Positions 1 through 8,035 of a DNA stretch of 64,000 bases are shown here, in pieces. Each line of letters begins with the position of its first letter. Position 1 is the first letter of the stretch. The DNA is from Acidimicrobiia bacterium (GTDB lineage: Bacteria; Actinomycetota; Acidimicrobiia; IMCC26256; PALSA-610). Location of the stretch: assembly GCA_026002935.1 (NCBI GenBank), contig BPGH01000002.1:62001-126000 (forward strand). Reading direction: 5' to 3'. Both the position numbers and the translations under genes were made by a program. The notes under the pieces are model-generated. The model searched no databases, was not told the DNA's origin, and was given only the letters and a program-made list of their open reading frames with translations.

Positions 1-1015
1 TGTCGTCGGCGAGCCCTCGCTCGTCGAGCGCGTCGAGCACGCGGCCGATCGCGTGGTCGAGCTGCGCCACCATGCCGTAGTAGCCGGCCGTCATCCGCGC
101 GAGCTCCTCGCGGGTGAGCGTCGCGCCGCCCGGGTTCGCCCACTCCATCGCGCCGCCCCGCAGCCCCGCGGCGAGCGCCGCGTGGATGGGCGGCTTGGTC
201 GCGTGCTCGTCGGGGTGCACCTCGGGGAGCACCTCCAGCACGTCGGCCGGGTCGTACCGTGACGACCAGGGCGCGGGCGGGTCCATCGGGTGGTGCGGGT
301 CGGTGAAGCTCACCCAGGCGAAGAACGGCCCGTCGACGGCGCGCAGCCACTCCACCGCCCGGTCGGCGATCCAGGTGGTCGGGTGGTCCTCCTCGGGGAG
401 CGCGTTCGCCCACGTCTGCGTGTGGTCCCACCGGGCGCCGGCGGCCTCGGGCTGCATCAGCCGGAGGCGCTCGTGGCCGCGCTCGTCGCCGTCGCGGAAG
501 AGGTGGCGCGCGTAGTGCAGGCCGAACGGCGGCGGCCCGAACGCCCAGCTCCAGCGCCCCATCATCTCCGCGATCCGCAGGTTGTGGCCGAACACGATCA
601 GCTCGGCGTGGTCGAAGCCGAAGTACGGCCCGTACCAGTCGGCGGGCACGCGCGCGGAGCCCTCGACCGACTCGATCCTGCCCGTCGGGAAGTACGGGAA
701 CGTGGTGGCGAAGTGGGCCTTGCCGAAGATCGCCGTGCGGTACCCGGCGGCGCCGAGGAGGGTGGCGAGCGACCGGTCGGCGGCGTCGGACGGCAGGTCG
801 ACGCCGTTGCAGGTGACCCCGTGGGTCGACGGGTAGGTGCCGGTGAGGATCGTGGCCCGGGCCGGCTGGCACAGGGGGTTCTGCGTGCGTGCCGCCGTGT
901 AGCGCGCGCCCTCGCGGGCGAGCGCGTCGATGCGGGGCGTCGCCCCGAGCGGGTTGCCGGCGCAGCCGAGCGTGTCGGCGCGCTGCTGGTCGGTCGTGAC
1001 GAGCAGGATGTTCAC
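1..1015 (-). CDS. Sulfatase (arylsulfatase family), C-terminus cut by window edge
   Basis: Type I sulfatase that hydrolyses sulfate esters. The reverse strand reads MNILLVTTDQQRADTLGC, the metal-binding N-terminal signature, and then PLCQPARATILTG, which holds the C-x-P-x-R motif whose cysteine becomes the catalytic formylglycine. A later FGKAHF-like stretch and FAWVSFTDPHHP also fit the family. No signal peptide is visible, so a cytoplasmic enzyme is likely. The GTG start overlaps the TGA stop of the upstream tetR as GTGA, so the pair is translationally coupled and probably co-regulated. The ORF track misses it because the frame runs off position 1. Substrate unknown. Confidence 0.92.
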   Translation of the reverse strand, partial: MNILLVTTDQQRADTLGCAGNPLGATPRIDALAREGARYTAARTQNPLCQPARATILTGTYPSTHGVTCNGVDLPSDAADRSLATLLGAAGYRTAIFGKAHFATTFPYFPTGRIESVEGSARVPADWYGPYFGFDHAELIVFGHNLRIAEMMGRWSWAFGPPPFGLHYARHLFRDGDERGHERLRLMQPEAAGARWDHTQTWANALPEEDHPTTWIADRAVEWLRAVDGPFFAWVSFTDPHHPMDPPAPWSSRYDPADVLEVLPEVHPDEHATKPPIHAALAAGLRGGAMEWANPGGATLTREELARMTAGYYGMVAQLDHAIGRVLDALDERGLADD

Positions 1016-1680
1016 GGGCCCTCCCCCGGCGGCCGCCCGGGCGCCGGTCCGCCCAGCACGGCCGTCACGAGCGCCTCCACCACGCGCCGGGCGGAGGCGA
1101 CGGAGAGGCGTTGCCCGGTCCGCAGCTGCTCCCAGGCGTCGAACGAGCACACGAGGTCGAGCGCCGCGAGCCGCTCCCGGCGGCCCGGGCCCGCGAGCTC
1201 GGCCGCGAAGACCTCCTCGAGCTGGCGGCGGAAGCGGCGCGCCGTGCGCTCCAGCCCGTCCCGCAGCACCGGCGACGACGCGGACGAGCGCAGGCCGGCG
1301 CGCCGCACCGGCGCGATGCGCTCGAACACGCGTGCGCGCTGCGCGACGAGCGCACGCACCCGCTCCGCGCGCGGGAGGCTCGCCTCGACCGGCTCCAGCA
1401 TCGGCGCGATGCGCTCCTGCTGGCGCTCCACGACCGCGGCGTAGAGCGTCTCCATGTCGTCGAAGTGCTGGAACACCGTGCGGACCGAACAGCCGGCGTG
1501 CGCCGCGATCGCACGCGCCGACGGCTTCGGGTCGCCGGCCTCGAGCAGCGCGAGCAGGGCGTCCACGATCGCGGCGCGGTTGCGCTCGCCGCGGCGCACC
1601 CGGCCGTCGGTCGCCGCACTGCGGTCCGCCGCCCTGCCCGCCACCCTGTTCGCAACGCGCTCGCCGGTTGCGAGGTTCAC
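1012..1680 (-). CDS. TetR-family transcriptional regulator
   Basis: A 222-residue repressor-type protein. The N-terminal helix-turn-helix is recognisable around residues 32-75 (IVDALLALLE ... ARAIAAHAGCSVRTVFQHFDD), followed by an all-helical ligand-binding half. It is the first gene of a two-gene leftward unit with the sulfatase and lies divergent to the haloalkane dehalogenase gene. The 84-bp gap between them holds an inverted repeat that is a plausible operator. The likely role is control of the sulfatase and possibly the divergent catabolic genes; the inducer is unknown. A GTG start was chosen. Confidence 0.9.
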   Translation of the reverse strand: MNLATGERVANRVAGRAADRSAATDGRVRRGERNRAAIVDALLALLEAGDPKPSARAIAAHAGCSVRTVFQHFDDMETLYAAVVERQQERIAPMLEPVEASLPRAERVRALVAQRARVFERIAPVRRAGLRSSASSPVLRDGLERTARRFRRQLEEVFAAELAGPGRRERLAALDLVCSFDAWEQLRTGQRLSVASARRVVEALVTAVLGGPAPGRPPGEGP

Positions 1681-1704
1681 GGTCCCGATGGTAGAAGTAG
1701 TCGC

Positions 1705-1719
1705 ACTTGGAATGCAAGT
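1705..1719. promoter_or_regulatory. Candidate TetR operator (inverted repeat)
   Basis: ACTTG-GAATG-CAAGT, a perfect 5-bp inverted repeat with a 5-bp spacer, sits between the divergent tetR and dehalogenase starts. Its position and symmetry suit a TetR-family dimer. Binding is inferred, not shown. Confidence 0.45.
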
Positions 1720-1764
1720 ATTCGCCCGGTCGTCACGGCGGCCGCCCCGACCCGGAGGTCACGC

Positions 1765-2670
1765 GTGGAGGTCCTGCGCACGCCCGACGACCGTTTCGAC
1801 GGCCTCCCCGGCTACCCGTTCGCCCCGAACCACGTCGAGATCCGCCACCGCGACGGCACGCCGCTGCGCGTCCACTACGTGGACGAGGGGCCCCGCGACG
1901 GGCCCGTCGTGCTCCTGATGCACGGCGAGCCGTCGTGGTCGTACCTGTACCGCACGATGATCCCGGTGCTCGCCGGCGCGGGCCTGCGGTGCGTCGCACC
2001 CGACCTCGTCGGGTTCGGCCGCTCCGACAAGCCCGCCTCGCGCGGCGACTACACCTACGCCCACCACGTCGAGTGGATGCGCGCGGCGCTGTTCGACGGC
2101 CTCGGCCTGCGGGACGTCACCCTCGTGGGGCAGGACTGGGGCGGGCTGATCGGGCTCCGGCTCGTGGGCGAGCACCCCGACCGGTTCGCCCGCGTCGTGG
2201 CCGCCAACACGTTCCTGCCCACCGGGGACCGGCCGCCCGGCGACGCGTTCCTGGCCTGGCAGCGGTTCTCGCAGACCAGCGACGACTTCCCGGTCGGCGC
2301 CATCGTGAACACCGGGTGCGTGCGCGACCTGCCGCCCGAGGTCGTCGCCGCGTACGACGCGCCGTTCCCCGACGACCGCTACAAGGCCGGCGCGCGGCAG
2401 TTCCCCGTGCTCGTGCCGACGAGCCCGGACGACCCGGCCGCGGCCGCGAACCGCGCGGCATGGGAGGTGCTGCGCGCGTTCGACAAGCCGTTCTTCACCG
2501 CCTTCTCGGACCGTGACCCGATCACCGCCGGCGCCGACGCGGTGTTCCGCCGCGAGGTCCCCGGCAGCGCGGGCCAGCCGCACACGACGATCACCGGCGC
2601 GGGCCACTTCCTCCAGGAGGACGCGGGCGAGGAGCTGGCGCGGGTCGTCGCGGACTTCGTGACACACTGA
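1765..2670 (+). CDS. Haloalkane dehalogenase-like alpha/beta hydrolase
   Basis: A 301-residue alpha/beta hydrolase of the haloalkane dehalogenase group. HGEPSWSYLYR carries the oxyanion region (HGxP) with the halide-binding Trp typical of dehalogenases; GQDWGG holds the nucleophile Asp; GHFLQEDAG holds the catalytic His. The Asp nucleophile plus adjacent Trp favours hydrolytic dehalogenation over esterase activity. GTG start at 1765, preceded by GGAGG six bases upstream; the ORF-track start at 1111 is an antisense extension. It is divergent from tetR/sulfatase and heads the NUDIX-amidohydrolase-P450 series. The actual substrate cannot be read from the sequence. Confidence 0.87.
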   Translation: MEVLRTPDDRFDGLPGYPFAPNHVEIRHRDGTPLRVHYVDEGPRDGPVVLLMHGEPSWSYLYRTMIPVLAGAGLRCVAPDLVGFGRSDKPASRGDYTYAHHVEWMRAALFDGLGLRDVTLVGQDWGGLIGLRLVGEHPDRFARVVAANTFLPTGDRPPGDAFLAWQRFSQTSDDFPVGAIVNTGCVRDLPPEVVAAYDAPFPDDRYKAGARQFPVLVPTSPDDPAAAANRAAWEVLRAFDKPFFTAFSDRDPITAGADAVFRREVPGSAGQPHTTITGAGHFLQEDAGEELARVVADFVTH

Positions 2671-2674
2671 GGCC

Positions 2675-3271
2675 ATCGACGTCGTCCGGCTGCTCGACGA
2701 GATCCGCGCCATCGCGCGCACCGGCCTGCACTTCACCGAGGGTCCGTTCGACCGTGAGCGCTACGAGCGGCTCCTCGCCCTCGCGGCGCAGGGCTACGCG
2801 GACGTGACCGGTGTCGCGCCGGAGCCGCTGCGGCGGCGGTTCCTCGCCGAGACCGGCTACGTGACGGCCAAGGTGGGGGCCGACGCTGCGATCTTCGACG
2901 ACCGCGACCGGATCCTGCTCGTGCGGCGGGCCGACGACGGGAAGTGGGGCCTCGTGAGCGGGTGGGTCGACCCGAACGAGACCCCCGAACAGACGGTCGT
3001 GCGCGAGATCGCCGAGGAGATCGGGGCACGGGGCCGGGTCGTCGGCTTCGTCGGCCTGTTCGCGCGGCCCGCCGGCACCGAGACCCCGCACGGCGTCGTC
3101 TCGGCCGTGTACCTGTGCGAGCTCGAGACGCACGACTTCACCGTCCAGCCCCACGAGGTGCTCGAGGTCGGCTGGCACGACGTCGAGCGGGTGCACGACT
3201 GGCACCACGCGCACGGCCTCTGGGCGCGCGCCGCGCGGGAGGCCTGGTGGCGCCGCCGCGCCGGGCTGTGA
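2675..3271 (+). CDS. NUDIX hydrolase with N-terminal NUDIX-associated domain; probable non-canonical ATC start
   Basis: The Nudix box is perfect: G-WVDPN-E-TPEQTVV-RE-I-AEE-I-G (Gx5Ex7REUxEExGU), so a nucleoside-diphosphate-X hydrolase is expected. The ORF track starts at GTG 2804, but the same frame is open and clearly coding upstream: DVVRLLDEIRAIARTGL followed by FDRERYERLLALAA is the N-terminal domain seen in a defined NUDIX subfamily. At the place where family members have Met-Asp there is ATC-GAC. No ATG, GTG or TTG lies between the upstream stop and 2804. Either ATC initiates or one base is wrong. It follows the dehalogenase by four bases. Confidence 0.85.
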   Translation: MDVVRLLDEIRAIARTGLHFTEGPFDRERYERLLALAAQGYADVTGVAPEPLRRRFLAETGYVTAKVGADAAIFDDRDRILLVRRADDGKWGLVSGWVDPNETPEQTVVREIAEEIGARGRVVGFVGLFARPAGTETPHGVVSAVYLCELETHDFTVQPHEVLEVGWHDVERVHDWHHAHGLWARAAREAWWRRRAGL

Positions 3272-3346
3272 GCCGGCCGGGCCCGCCGCCCGGCCCGGGG
3301 GCCGGACACCTGACACCGCCGTCAGGCCCCGCCTAGCCTCGGGTCC

Positions 3347-4591
3347 GTGACCGCGGACAGGATCACCCTGAACTGGCGCAAGAGCGAGACGCACGGCCTG
3401 CTCCCCGACCCGGAGCCCCGCCCGATCCGCTACACGCTGTTCTCCGTCGACGACCACCTCGTCGAGCCGCCGCACATGTTCGAGGGCCGGCTCCCGCGCC
3501 ACCTGCAGGACCAGGCGCCACGCGTGGTCGAGACCGAGGAGGGCCACGAGGTCTGGGTCTTCGACGGCAAGGTCCACTTCCAGGTCGGGCTGAACGCGGT
3601 GGCCGGCCGGCGGCGCGAGGACTGGAAGGTCGAGCCGACGCGCTTCGACGAGATGCGCCCCGGCTGCTACGACATCGACGCCCGCATCCGCGACATGGAC
3701 ATCAACGGCGTGTGGGCGTCGGTCAACTTCCCGTCCCAGATCACCGGCTTCTGCGGCTCCGTCTTCTCGCGCTGCGAGGACCCGGAGCTCGGGCTCGCCG
3801 TGACCCGGGCCTGGAACGACTGGTTCCACGACGAGTGGTACTCGACCGCCCCCGACCGCATCGTGCCGATGGGCATCACCTACCTGGGTGACGCGCAGGC
3901 CGGCGCGGACGAGATCCGCCGCAACGCCGAACGCGGCTTCACGGCCGTGACGCTCCCGGAGATGCCGCACCGCATCGGCATGGAGCCGATCTTCTCGCCG
4001 TGGTGGGACCCGATCATCGCGGCCTGCGTCGAGACCGACACCGTCATCTGCCTGCACGTCGGGTCGAGTGGCGTGATCGACATGATCCCCGGCTCGCCGA
4101 TGGTGCCGCTCGCGGCGACGCTGTTCGGCCAGCTGTCGCTGTCCGCGTGCGCCGAATGGCTGTGGTCGGGCTACCCGGTCCGCTACCCCGGCCTCAAGAT
4201 CGTGATGAGCGAGGGCGGCATCGGCTGGGTCGCGATGCTGCACGACCGCCTCGAGAACATCATCGACCGATCCGGCTACGGCCACTACTTCCCCGGCGAC
4301 CTGCGCCCCGCCGAGGTGCTGCACCGCAACTTCTGGTTCGCGACCCTCGACGACCCCTCGACGCTGTGCACGCGCCACACGATCGGTGTCGACCGCATCA
4401 CGTTCGAGTCCGACTACCCGCACGGCGACGGCACCTGGCCCGACACGCAGCGGGTCTTCCACGACGTGTTCGGCGGCCTCCCCGCCGACGAGATCGCGAT
4501 GATCAGCCACGAGAACGCCGCGGCGCTGTTCCGCCACCCGCTGCCCCCGCCCGGCAACCCGCACGCGGTCGGCCTGCGGGCCCGCGCATGA
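3347..4591 (+). CDS. Amidohydrolase-2 family metal-dependent hydrolase
   Basis: A 414-residue TIM-barrel protein of the Amidohydro_2 (ACMSD-like) group. SVDDHLVEPPHMFEGRLP near the N-terminus is the usual D-x-H entry motif; IMSEGGIGWV and FESDYPHGDGTWPDT near the C-terminus are standard for this actinobacterial subfamily and contain the catalytic Asp. Members act as hydrolases or decarboxylases on ring-cleavage products; the substrate here is unknown. It overlaps the following P450 as ATGA, so the two are co-translated and probably act in one catabolic route. Confidence 0.9.
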   Translation: MTADRITLNWRKSETHGLLPDPEPRPIRYTLFSVDDHLVEPPHMFEGRLPRHLQDQAPRVVETEEGHEVWVFDGKVHFQVGLNAVAGRRREDWKVEPTRFDEMRPGCYDIDARIRDMDINGVWASVNFPSQITGFCGSVFSRCEDPELGLAVTRAWNDWFHDEWYSTAPDRIVPMGITYLGDAQAGADEIRRNAERGFTAVTLPEMPHRIGMEPIFSPWWDPIIAACVETDTVICLHVGSSGVIDMIPGSPMVPLAATLFGQLSLSACAEWLWSGYPVRYPGLKIVMSEGGIGWVAMLHDRLENIIDRSGYGHYFPGDLRPAEVLHRNFWFATLDDPSTLCTRHTIGVDRITFESDYPHGDGTWPDTQRVFHDVFGGLPADEIAMISHENAAALFRHPLPPPGNPHAVGLRARA

Positions 4592-5775
4592 GCCGCCCCG
4601 GCGAGGAGCTCGCCGCCACGCTCGAGGAACCGGGCTTCTACTCGGGTGACCCGTTCCCCCACTACGCGCGCCTGCGCACGGAGGCGCCCGTCGCGTGGAA
4701 CGCGCAGCTCGGCTACTGGGCGGTCAGCCGCCACGCGGACGTGATGACGATCTCGCGCGACCCGGAGACGTTCTGCTCGGGGCGCGGCATCCTCACGTTC
4801 GAGATCGGTGTCGAGTACCCGAGCCCGCCGACGATGATGCACACCGATCCGCCCGAGCACACGCGGTACCGCAAGCTGGTGTCGCCGGCGTTCGTGCCGT
4901 CGCGGATGCGCGCGCTCGAGCCACGCGTCCGGGCACGCGCGGACGAGCTCGTCGCGAGGATCCCGCCGGGCGAGGCCTACGACGTGGTCGAGCACCTCGC
5001 GGTCCCGTTCCCGCTGTGGATCATCGCCGAGCTCCTCGGGATCCCGGAGTCCGACTGGCACGACTTCTACCTGTGGTCGGAGGCGGCGATCCCCGGCGCG
5101 CGCCCCGAGTGGAGCGACGAGTACCGCCAGCGGCTCATGTCCGACATGCACGGGTACCTGCTGGCGACCACGCGCCAGCGGCGCGGCGACCCCCGCGACG
5201 ACCTCATCTCGCTGCTCGCGAACGTGGAGGTCGACGGCGAGCAGCTCACCGACGACGAGCTGGTCATGTTCCTCAACCAGCTGCTCGTCGCGGGCAACGA
5301 GACGACCCGCCACTCCGTGTCGGGCGGGATCGCCGCGCTCGCCCACCATCCCGACCAGTGGGACCGCCTGGTCGCCGACCCGGCACTCGTCGCGAGCGCC
5401 ACGGAGGAGATCCTGCGCTGGACGACGCCGGTGATCTCGTTCATGCGCACCGCGACCCGCGACACCGAGCTGTCGGGCCAGCCCATCGCGGCCGGTGAGC
5501 CGGTGCTGATGCTGTACGCGTCGGCGAACCGTGACGAGGACGTGTTCGGACCGTCGGCGGCGCGCTTCGACGTCGCCCGGGACCCCAACCCCCACGTCGC
5601 CTTCGGCTTCGGCCACCACTTCTGCCTCGGTGCCGCCCTCGCCCGCCTCGAGATCCGCGCCGTCCTCGGATCGCTGCTCTCCCGCTTCGGCACGGTCGAG
5701 GCCGCGGGCCCCGTCGAGCGGTCCGCGTCATTCGTCATCGCAGGGGTGACCCGGGCCGAGGTCCGCTTCACCTGA
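4588..5775 (+). CDS. Cytochrome P450
   Basis: A 395-residue soluble bacterial P450 monooxygenase. The I-helix oxygen-binding motif is LLVAGNETTRH, the K-helix ExxR is EEILRW, and the haem-ligand loop is FGFGHHFCLGAALARLE with the proximal Cys. Length is normal and no membrane anchor is present, so it needs separate ferredoxin and reductase, which are not seen nearby. ATG 4588 overlaps the amidohydrolase stop (ATGA). The ORF-track start at 4000 is a shadow extension. Oxidation of a hydrophobic or xenobiotic substrate is inferred from context. Confidence 0.95.
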   Translation: MSRPGEELAATLEEPGFYSGDPFPHYARLRTEAPVAWNAQLGYWAVSRHADVMTISRDPETFCSGRGILTFEIGVEYPSPPTMMHTDPPEHTRYRKLVSPAFVPSRMRALEPRVRARADELVARIPPGEAYDVVEHLAVPFPLWIIAELLGIPESDWHDFYLWSEAAIPGARPEWSDEYRQRLMSDMHGYLLATTRQRRGDPRDDLISLLANVEVDGEQLTDDELVMFLNQLLVAGNETTRHSVSGGIAALAHHPDQWDRLVADPALVASATEEILRWTTPVISFMRTATRDTELSGQPIAAGEPVLMLYASANRDEDVFGPSAARFDVARDPNPHVAFGFGHHFCLGAALARLEIRAVLGSLLSRFGTVEAAGPVERSASFVIAGVTRAEVRFT

Positions 5776-5840
5776 GCCCGTGCCGGGCGACTCCGCCCGG
5801 CGGTTCAAGTTCGGCGCCGTCGGATGCCGAGTCATGTCCC

Positions 5841-6662
5841 ATGGCCGGACTCCCGCGGCACCTCGCCGCCCTCGCCCGCACCCACCGACGCGCCACCGTC
5901 GCCGCGACGATCGCCGGTGCCCTCGTGTGCGTCTTCGGGGCGGGCGCGTTCGCGATGCGCGGCGACGGGGGCGGTGGCACCGTGGAGGTGGAGACGGTCA
6001 GCCGGCCGGAGCCGGACGTGCCGAAGTCGTCGACCACGAAGTCGACCACGGAGACCACGACGACCACCGCGCCCGCGACCACCACGACGGCCGCACCCGC
6101 GACGACGCCCGCGACCGAGGCGACCCCCGAGACGGACCCGCCGGCGCCCGAGCCCGCGCCCGTCGCGACCTACACATTCGAGGCGCCCGGCGCGGGGACG
6201 ATCACGGTCACGTACGCGGACGGCGTGCTGAACGTCGTCGCGACGCAGGCGTACGCGGGATGGGTCGCGCAGGTGCACACCGCGACCGGCACCGAGTACG
6301 TGAAGGTGACGTTCCGCAGCGGCAACGTCGTGAAGTGGGTGAAGGCGCGGGTGCGCGACGGCGAGGTCGTCGCAGAGACCGGCGAGTGGACCGAGTGCGA
6401 GACCGCACCGGACCCGGTCACCGCGACGTACGAGCACCCGGGGGTCGGGAGCATCACCGTCACGTGGAACGGGCACGCGTTCTCCCTCGACGCCGTGACG
6501 CCGGCCTCGGGGTGGGCGGTCTCGCACCAGGAGGTGACCTCCGACTTCGTGAAGGTGTTCTTCGCCCCGACGAGCTCGACGAGCGCGATGACCGGTGACG
6601 GCGGGTCGCGCTGGATCAAGGTGAAGATCCACGACTGCCGCATCGAGCACGTCAACGGGTGA
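5841..6662 (+). CDS. Membrane-anchored or secreted protein with Thr/Pro linker and duplicated domain
   Basis: Unrecognised 273-residue protein. Residues 20-40 form a hydrophobic anchor or signal (TVAATIAGALVCVFGAGAFA), followed by a Thr/Ala/Pro/Glu-rich linker (residues about 55-105), then two similar copies of a roughly 75-residue beta-rich unit. Each has a GxG(T/S)ITVT start, an AGW/SGW middle and a V(K)WVKA/RWIKVK end. Cys residues occur only in or just before the second copy. The linker suggests cell-wall crossing. The gene stands alone after the P450. The same layout (anchor, Thr-rich linker, beta domain) recurs in the gene at 43735. Confidence 0.75.
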   Translation: MAGLPRHLAALARTHRRATVAATIAGALVCVFGAGAFAMRGDGGGGTVEVETVSRPEPDVPKSSTTKSTTETTTTTAPATTTTAAPATTPATEATPETDPPAPEPAPVATYTFEAPGAGTITVTYADGVLNVVATQAYAGWVAQVHTATGTEYVKVTFRSGNVVKWVKARVRDGEVVAETGEWTECETAPDPVTATYEHPGVGSITVTWNGHAFSLDAVTPASGWAVSHQEVTSDFVKVFFAPTSSTSAMTGDGGSRWIKVKIHDCRIEHVNG

Positions 6663-7027
6663 ACGCGTGGACGGCCGGCGTCACCGGAACCGCGGCGTCA
6701 CCCGCCCGGAGCCGGCTCACGCTCCGTCACGGATCGCGCAGGAAGTGACGGAAGATCCGACATCGGGTCCGCGAACGTGTTCACAAGCAAGGTCCGGTCC
6801 GCGCGTCACGAGGTCCGCGATGCGCGCGCGAGCGCGTGCATCGTCCGATTCGTGCGCGCGTGACGCGCGCGCCCACCGTTCCGCTATCCGAGAGACGCGC
6901 AGTTCGCGCCCGTCCGCACCGGCGAACACGCTGAGAAACCGGTGCTCGGGACTCCGGGCCGCGGATGCCGAAACGACTTGTACGTTCGCTCGCCGCACGG
7001 GCGGGTCGGTGTTCACAGGGGGCTGAG
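6663..7027. other. Intergenic region, no gene seen
   Basis: Long non-coding gap before the CAP-domain gene, with runs of alternating CG (gcgcgcgtgacgcgcgcgc). A regulatory RNA leader was considered because actinobacterial cell-wall genes often carry one, but no recognisable riboswitch core was found. The start of the next gene is preceded by AGGGGG, a good ribosome-binding site. Confidence 0.5.
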
Positions 7028-7522
7028 ATGCATTCGACGACGTACCGAGCGAGCACCGCAGCAGACACCGGGCACGGGCCGCGCACGCGTCGCGGGGCCG
7101 GACGCCGGCTCCGCCGGGTCTCGACGGCGATCGCGTTGCTGGTCCTCGCGTTCGCGGGGTCCGGTTGCGTCTCCGACCAGCGGCTCGCCCTCGACCTCGT
7201 GAACCTGTCGCGGGGTGCGAACGGCCGCCACCTGCTCGCCGAACACCCGGTCGCGACCGCGAAGGCCCAGGACTGGGCGGCCTACCTCGCGGCGCGCGGC
7301 TCACTCGCCCACCAGGACCTCCGCGTGGTGCTCGGCGCGTCGGGCGCCCGTGCCGCCGGGGAGAACGTCGGCTACGCCGGCTCGGTCGAGGACGTGCACC
7401 GCGCGCTGTGGAACTCCGCCCCGCACCGCGCCAACATCCTCGGCGACTACTCGCACGTGGGCACCGGCGTGTCGCGATCGGGCAGCCGCGTCTACACCGT
7501 GCAGGTGTTCCTGCGCTTCTGA
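7028..7522 (+). CDS. Secreted CAP (SCP/PR-1) domain protein
   Basis: A 164-residue exported protein. The N-terminus is basic (RTRRGAGRRLRRVS) followed by a hydrophobic stretch IALLVLAFAGSGC, a signal peptide with a weak lipobox. The mature part is a short CAP domain: LVNLSRGANGRHLL, LAHQDL, AGENVGYAGS, ALWNSAPHRANILGDYSHVGTGV. The H...E...H pattern of the CAP pocket is kept. Bacterial CAP proteins are extracytoplasmic and mostly of unknown activity. ATG 7028 was chosen over the ORF-track start 6965 because of the ribosome-binding site and the signal peptide. Confidence 0.85.
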   Translation: MHSTTYRASTAADTGHGPRTRRGAGRRLRRVSTAIALLVLAFAGSGCVSDQRLALDLVNLSRGANGRHLLAEHPVATAKAQDWAAYLAARGSLAHQDLRVVLGASGARAAGENVGYAGSVEDVHRALWNSAPHRANILGDYSHVGTGVSRSGSRVYTVQVFLRF

Positions 7523-7653
7523 CCCCCCGCCGCGGGGCCGGGCGGCGGTCCAGGCGCGCGGCGCCGCCGCGGGGCCGGGCGGCGGCCCAGGCGCGCGGCA
7601 CGCGAGAATGGGCGAGACGGGCTCACGCGCACCGGCGCGTGACGCGGCGTCGG

Positions 7654-7727
7654 GCGCCCGTAGCTCAGCCGGACAGAGCGGCGGACTTCTAATCCGCGGG
7701 TCGGAGGTTCGAGTCCTCCCGGGCGCG
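7654..7727 (+). tRNA. tRNA-Arg (anticodon TCT)
   Basis: Acceptor stem GCGCCCG/CGGGCGC, D arm starting TAGCTCAG, anticodon loop CTTCTAA giving TCT, and T arm GGAGG-TTCGAGT-CCTCC all fold. Discriminator is G; CCA is not encoded. Confidence 0.95.
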
Positions 7728-8035
7728 CCCTCGCGAACTGCACGGGCGGCCGAGGCGGTGCGCCGCCCCGCGCTCCGGGCCGCCCGTGCGAGCGGATCGC
7801 GCGTCGGCGGCGCGTGAGCGCCCGGACCGGATCGGCCCCCGAGCCGCCGTTCGAGCGCCGCCGTCGCGTCTTGTGGGACGCGACCGGCCGGCGACGTCGT
7901 GAACCCGGCCCGAGTACGACCTCGTTCCACCGGGAACGCAGCCCGCGCCCACGATCACGCCCGGCCCGCGATCACCTCTCCACCACGACGCGGGCGTCAT
8001 CTGCACGGCCGCCGGGGATCCTGCATGATCCTGCG
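7728..8035. other. Intergenic region, no gene seen
   Basis: About 300 bases between tRNA-Arg and the methyltransferase. The frame of the next gene is open through it (ORF-track start 7814), but the translated residues look random, so it is treated as non-coding. A short repeat, GATCCTGC, occurs twice just before the ATG. Confidence 0.5.

Noticed and set aside
290-1694. Long plus-strand ORFs (384 and 254 aa) opposite sulfatase and TetR
   Set aside because: Arg/Ala/Pro-rich random composition; the minus strand carries clear motifs.
2591-4564. 657-aa minus-strand ORF
   Set aside because: Antisense shadow of the NUDIX and amidohydrolase genes, no domain.
6663-7027. Possible c-di-AMP riboswitch before the CAP-domain gene
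   Set aside because: Considered from the gene type, but no ydaO-like core sequence or convincing fold was found.
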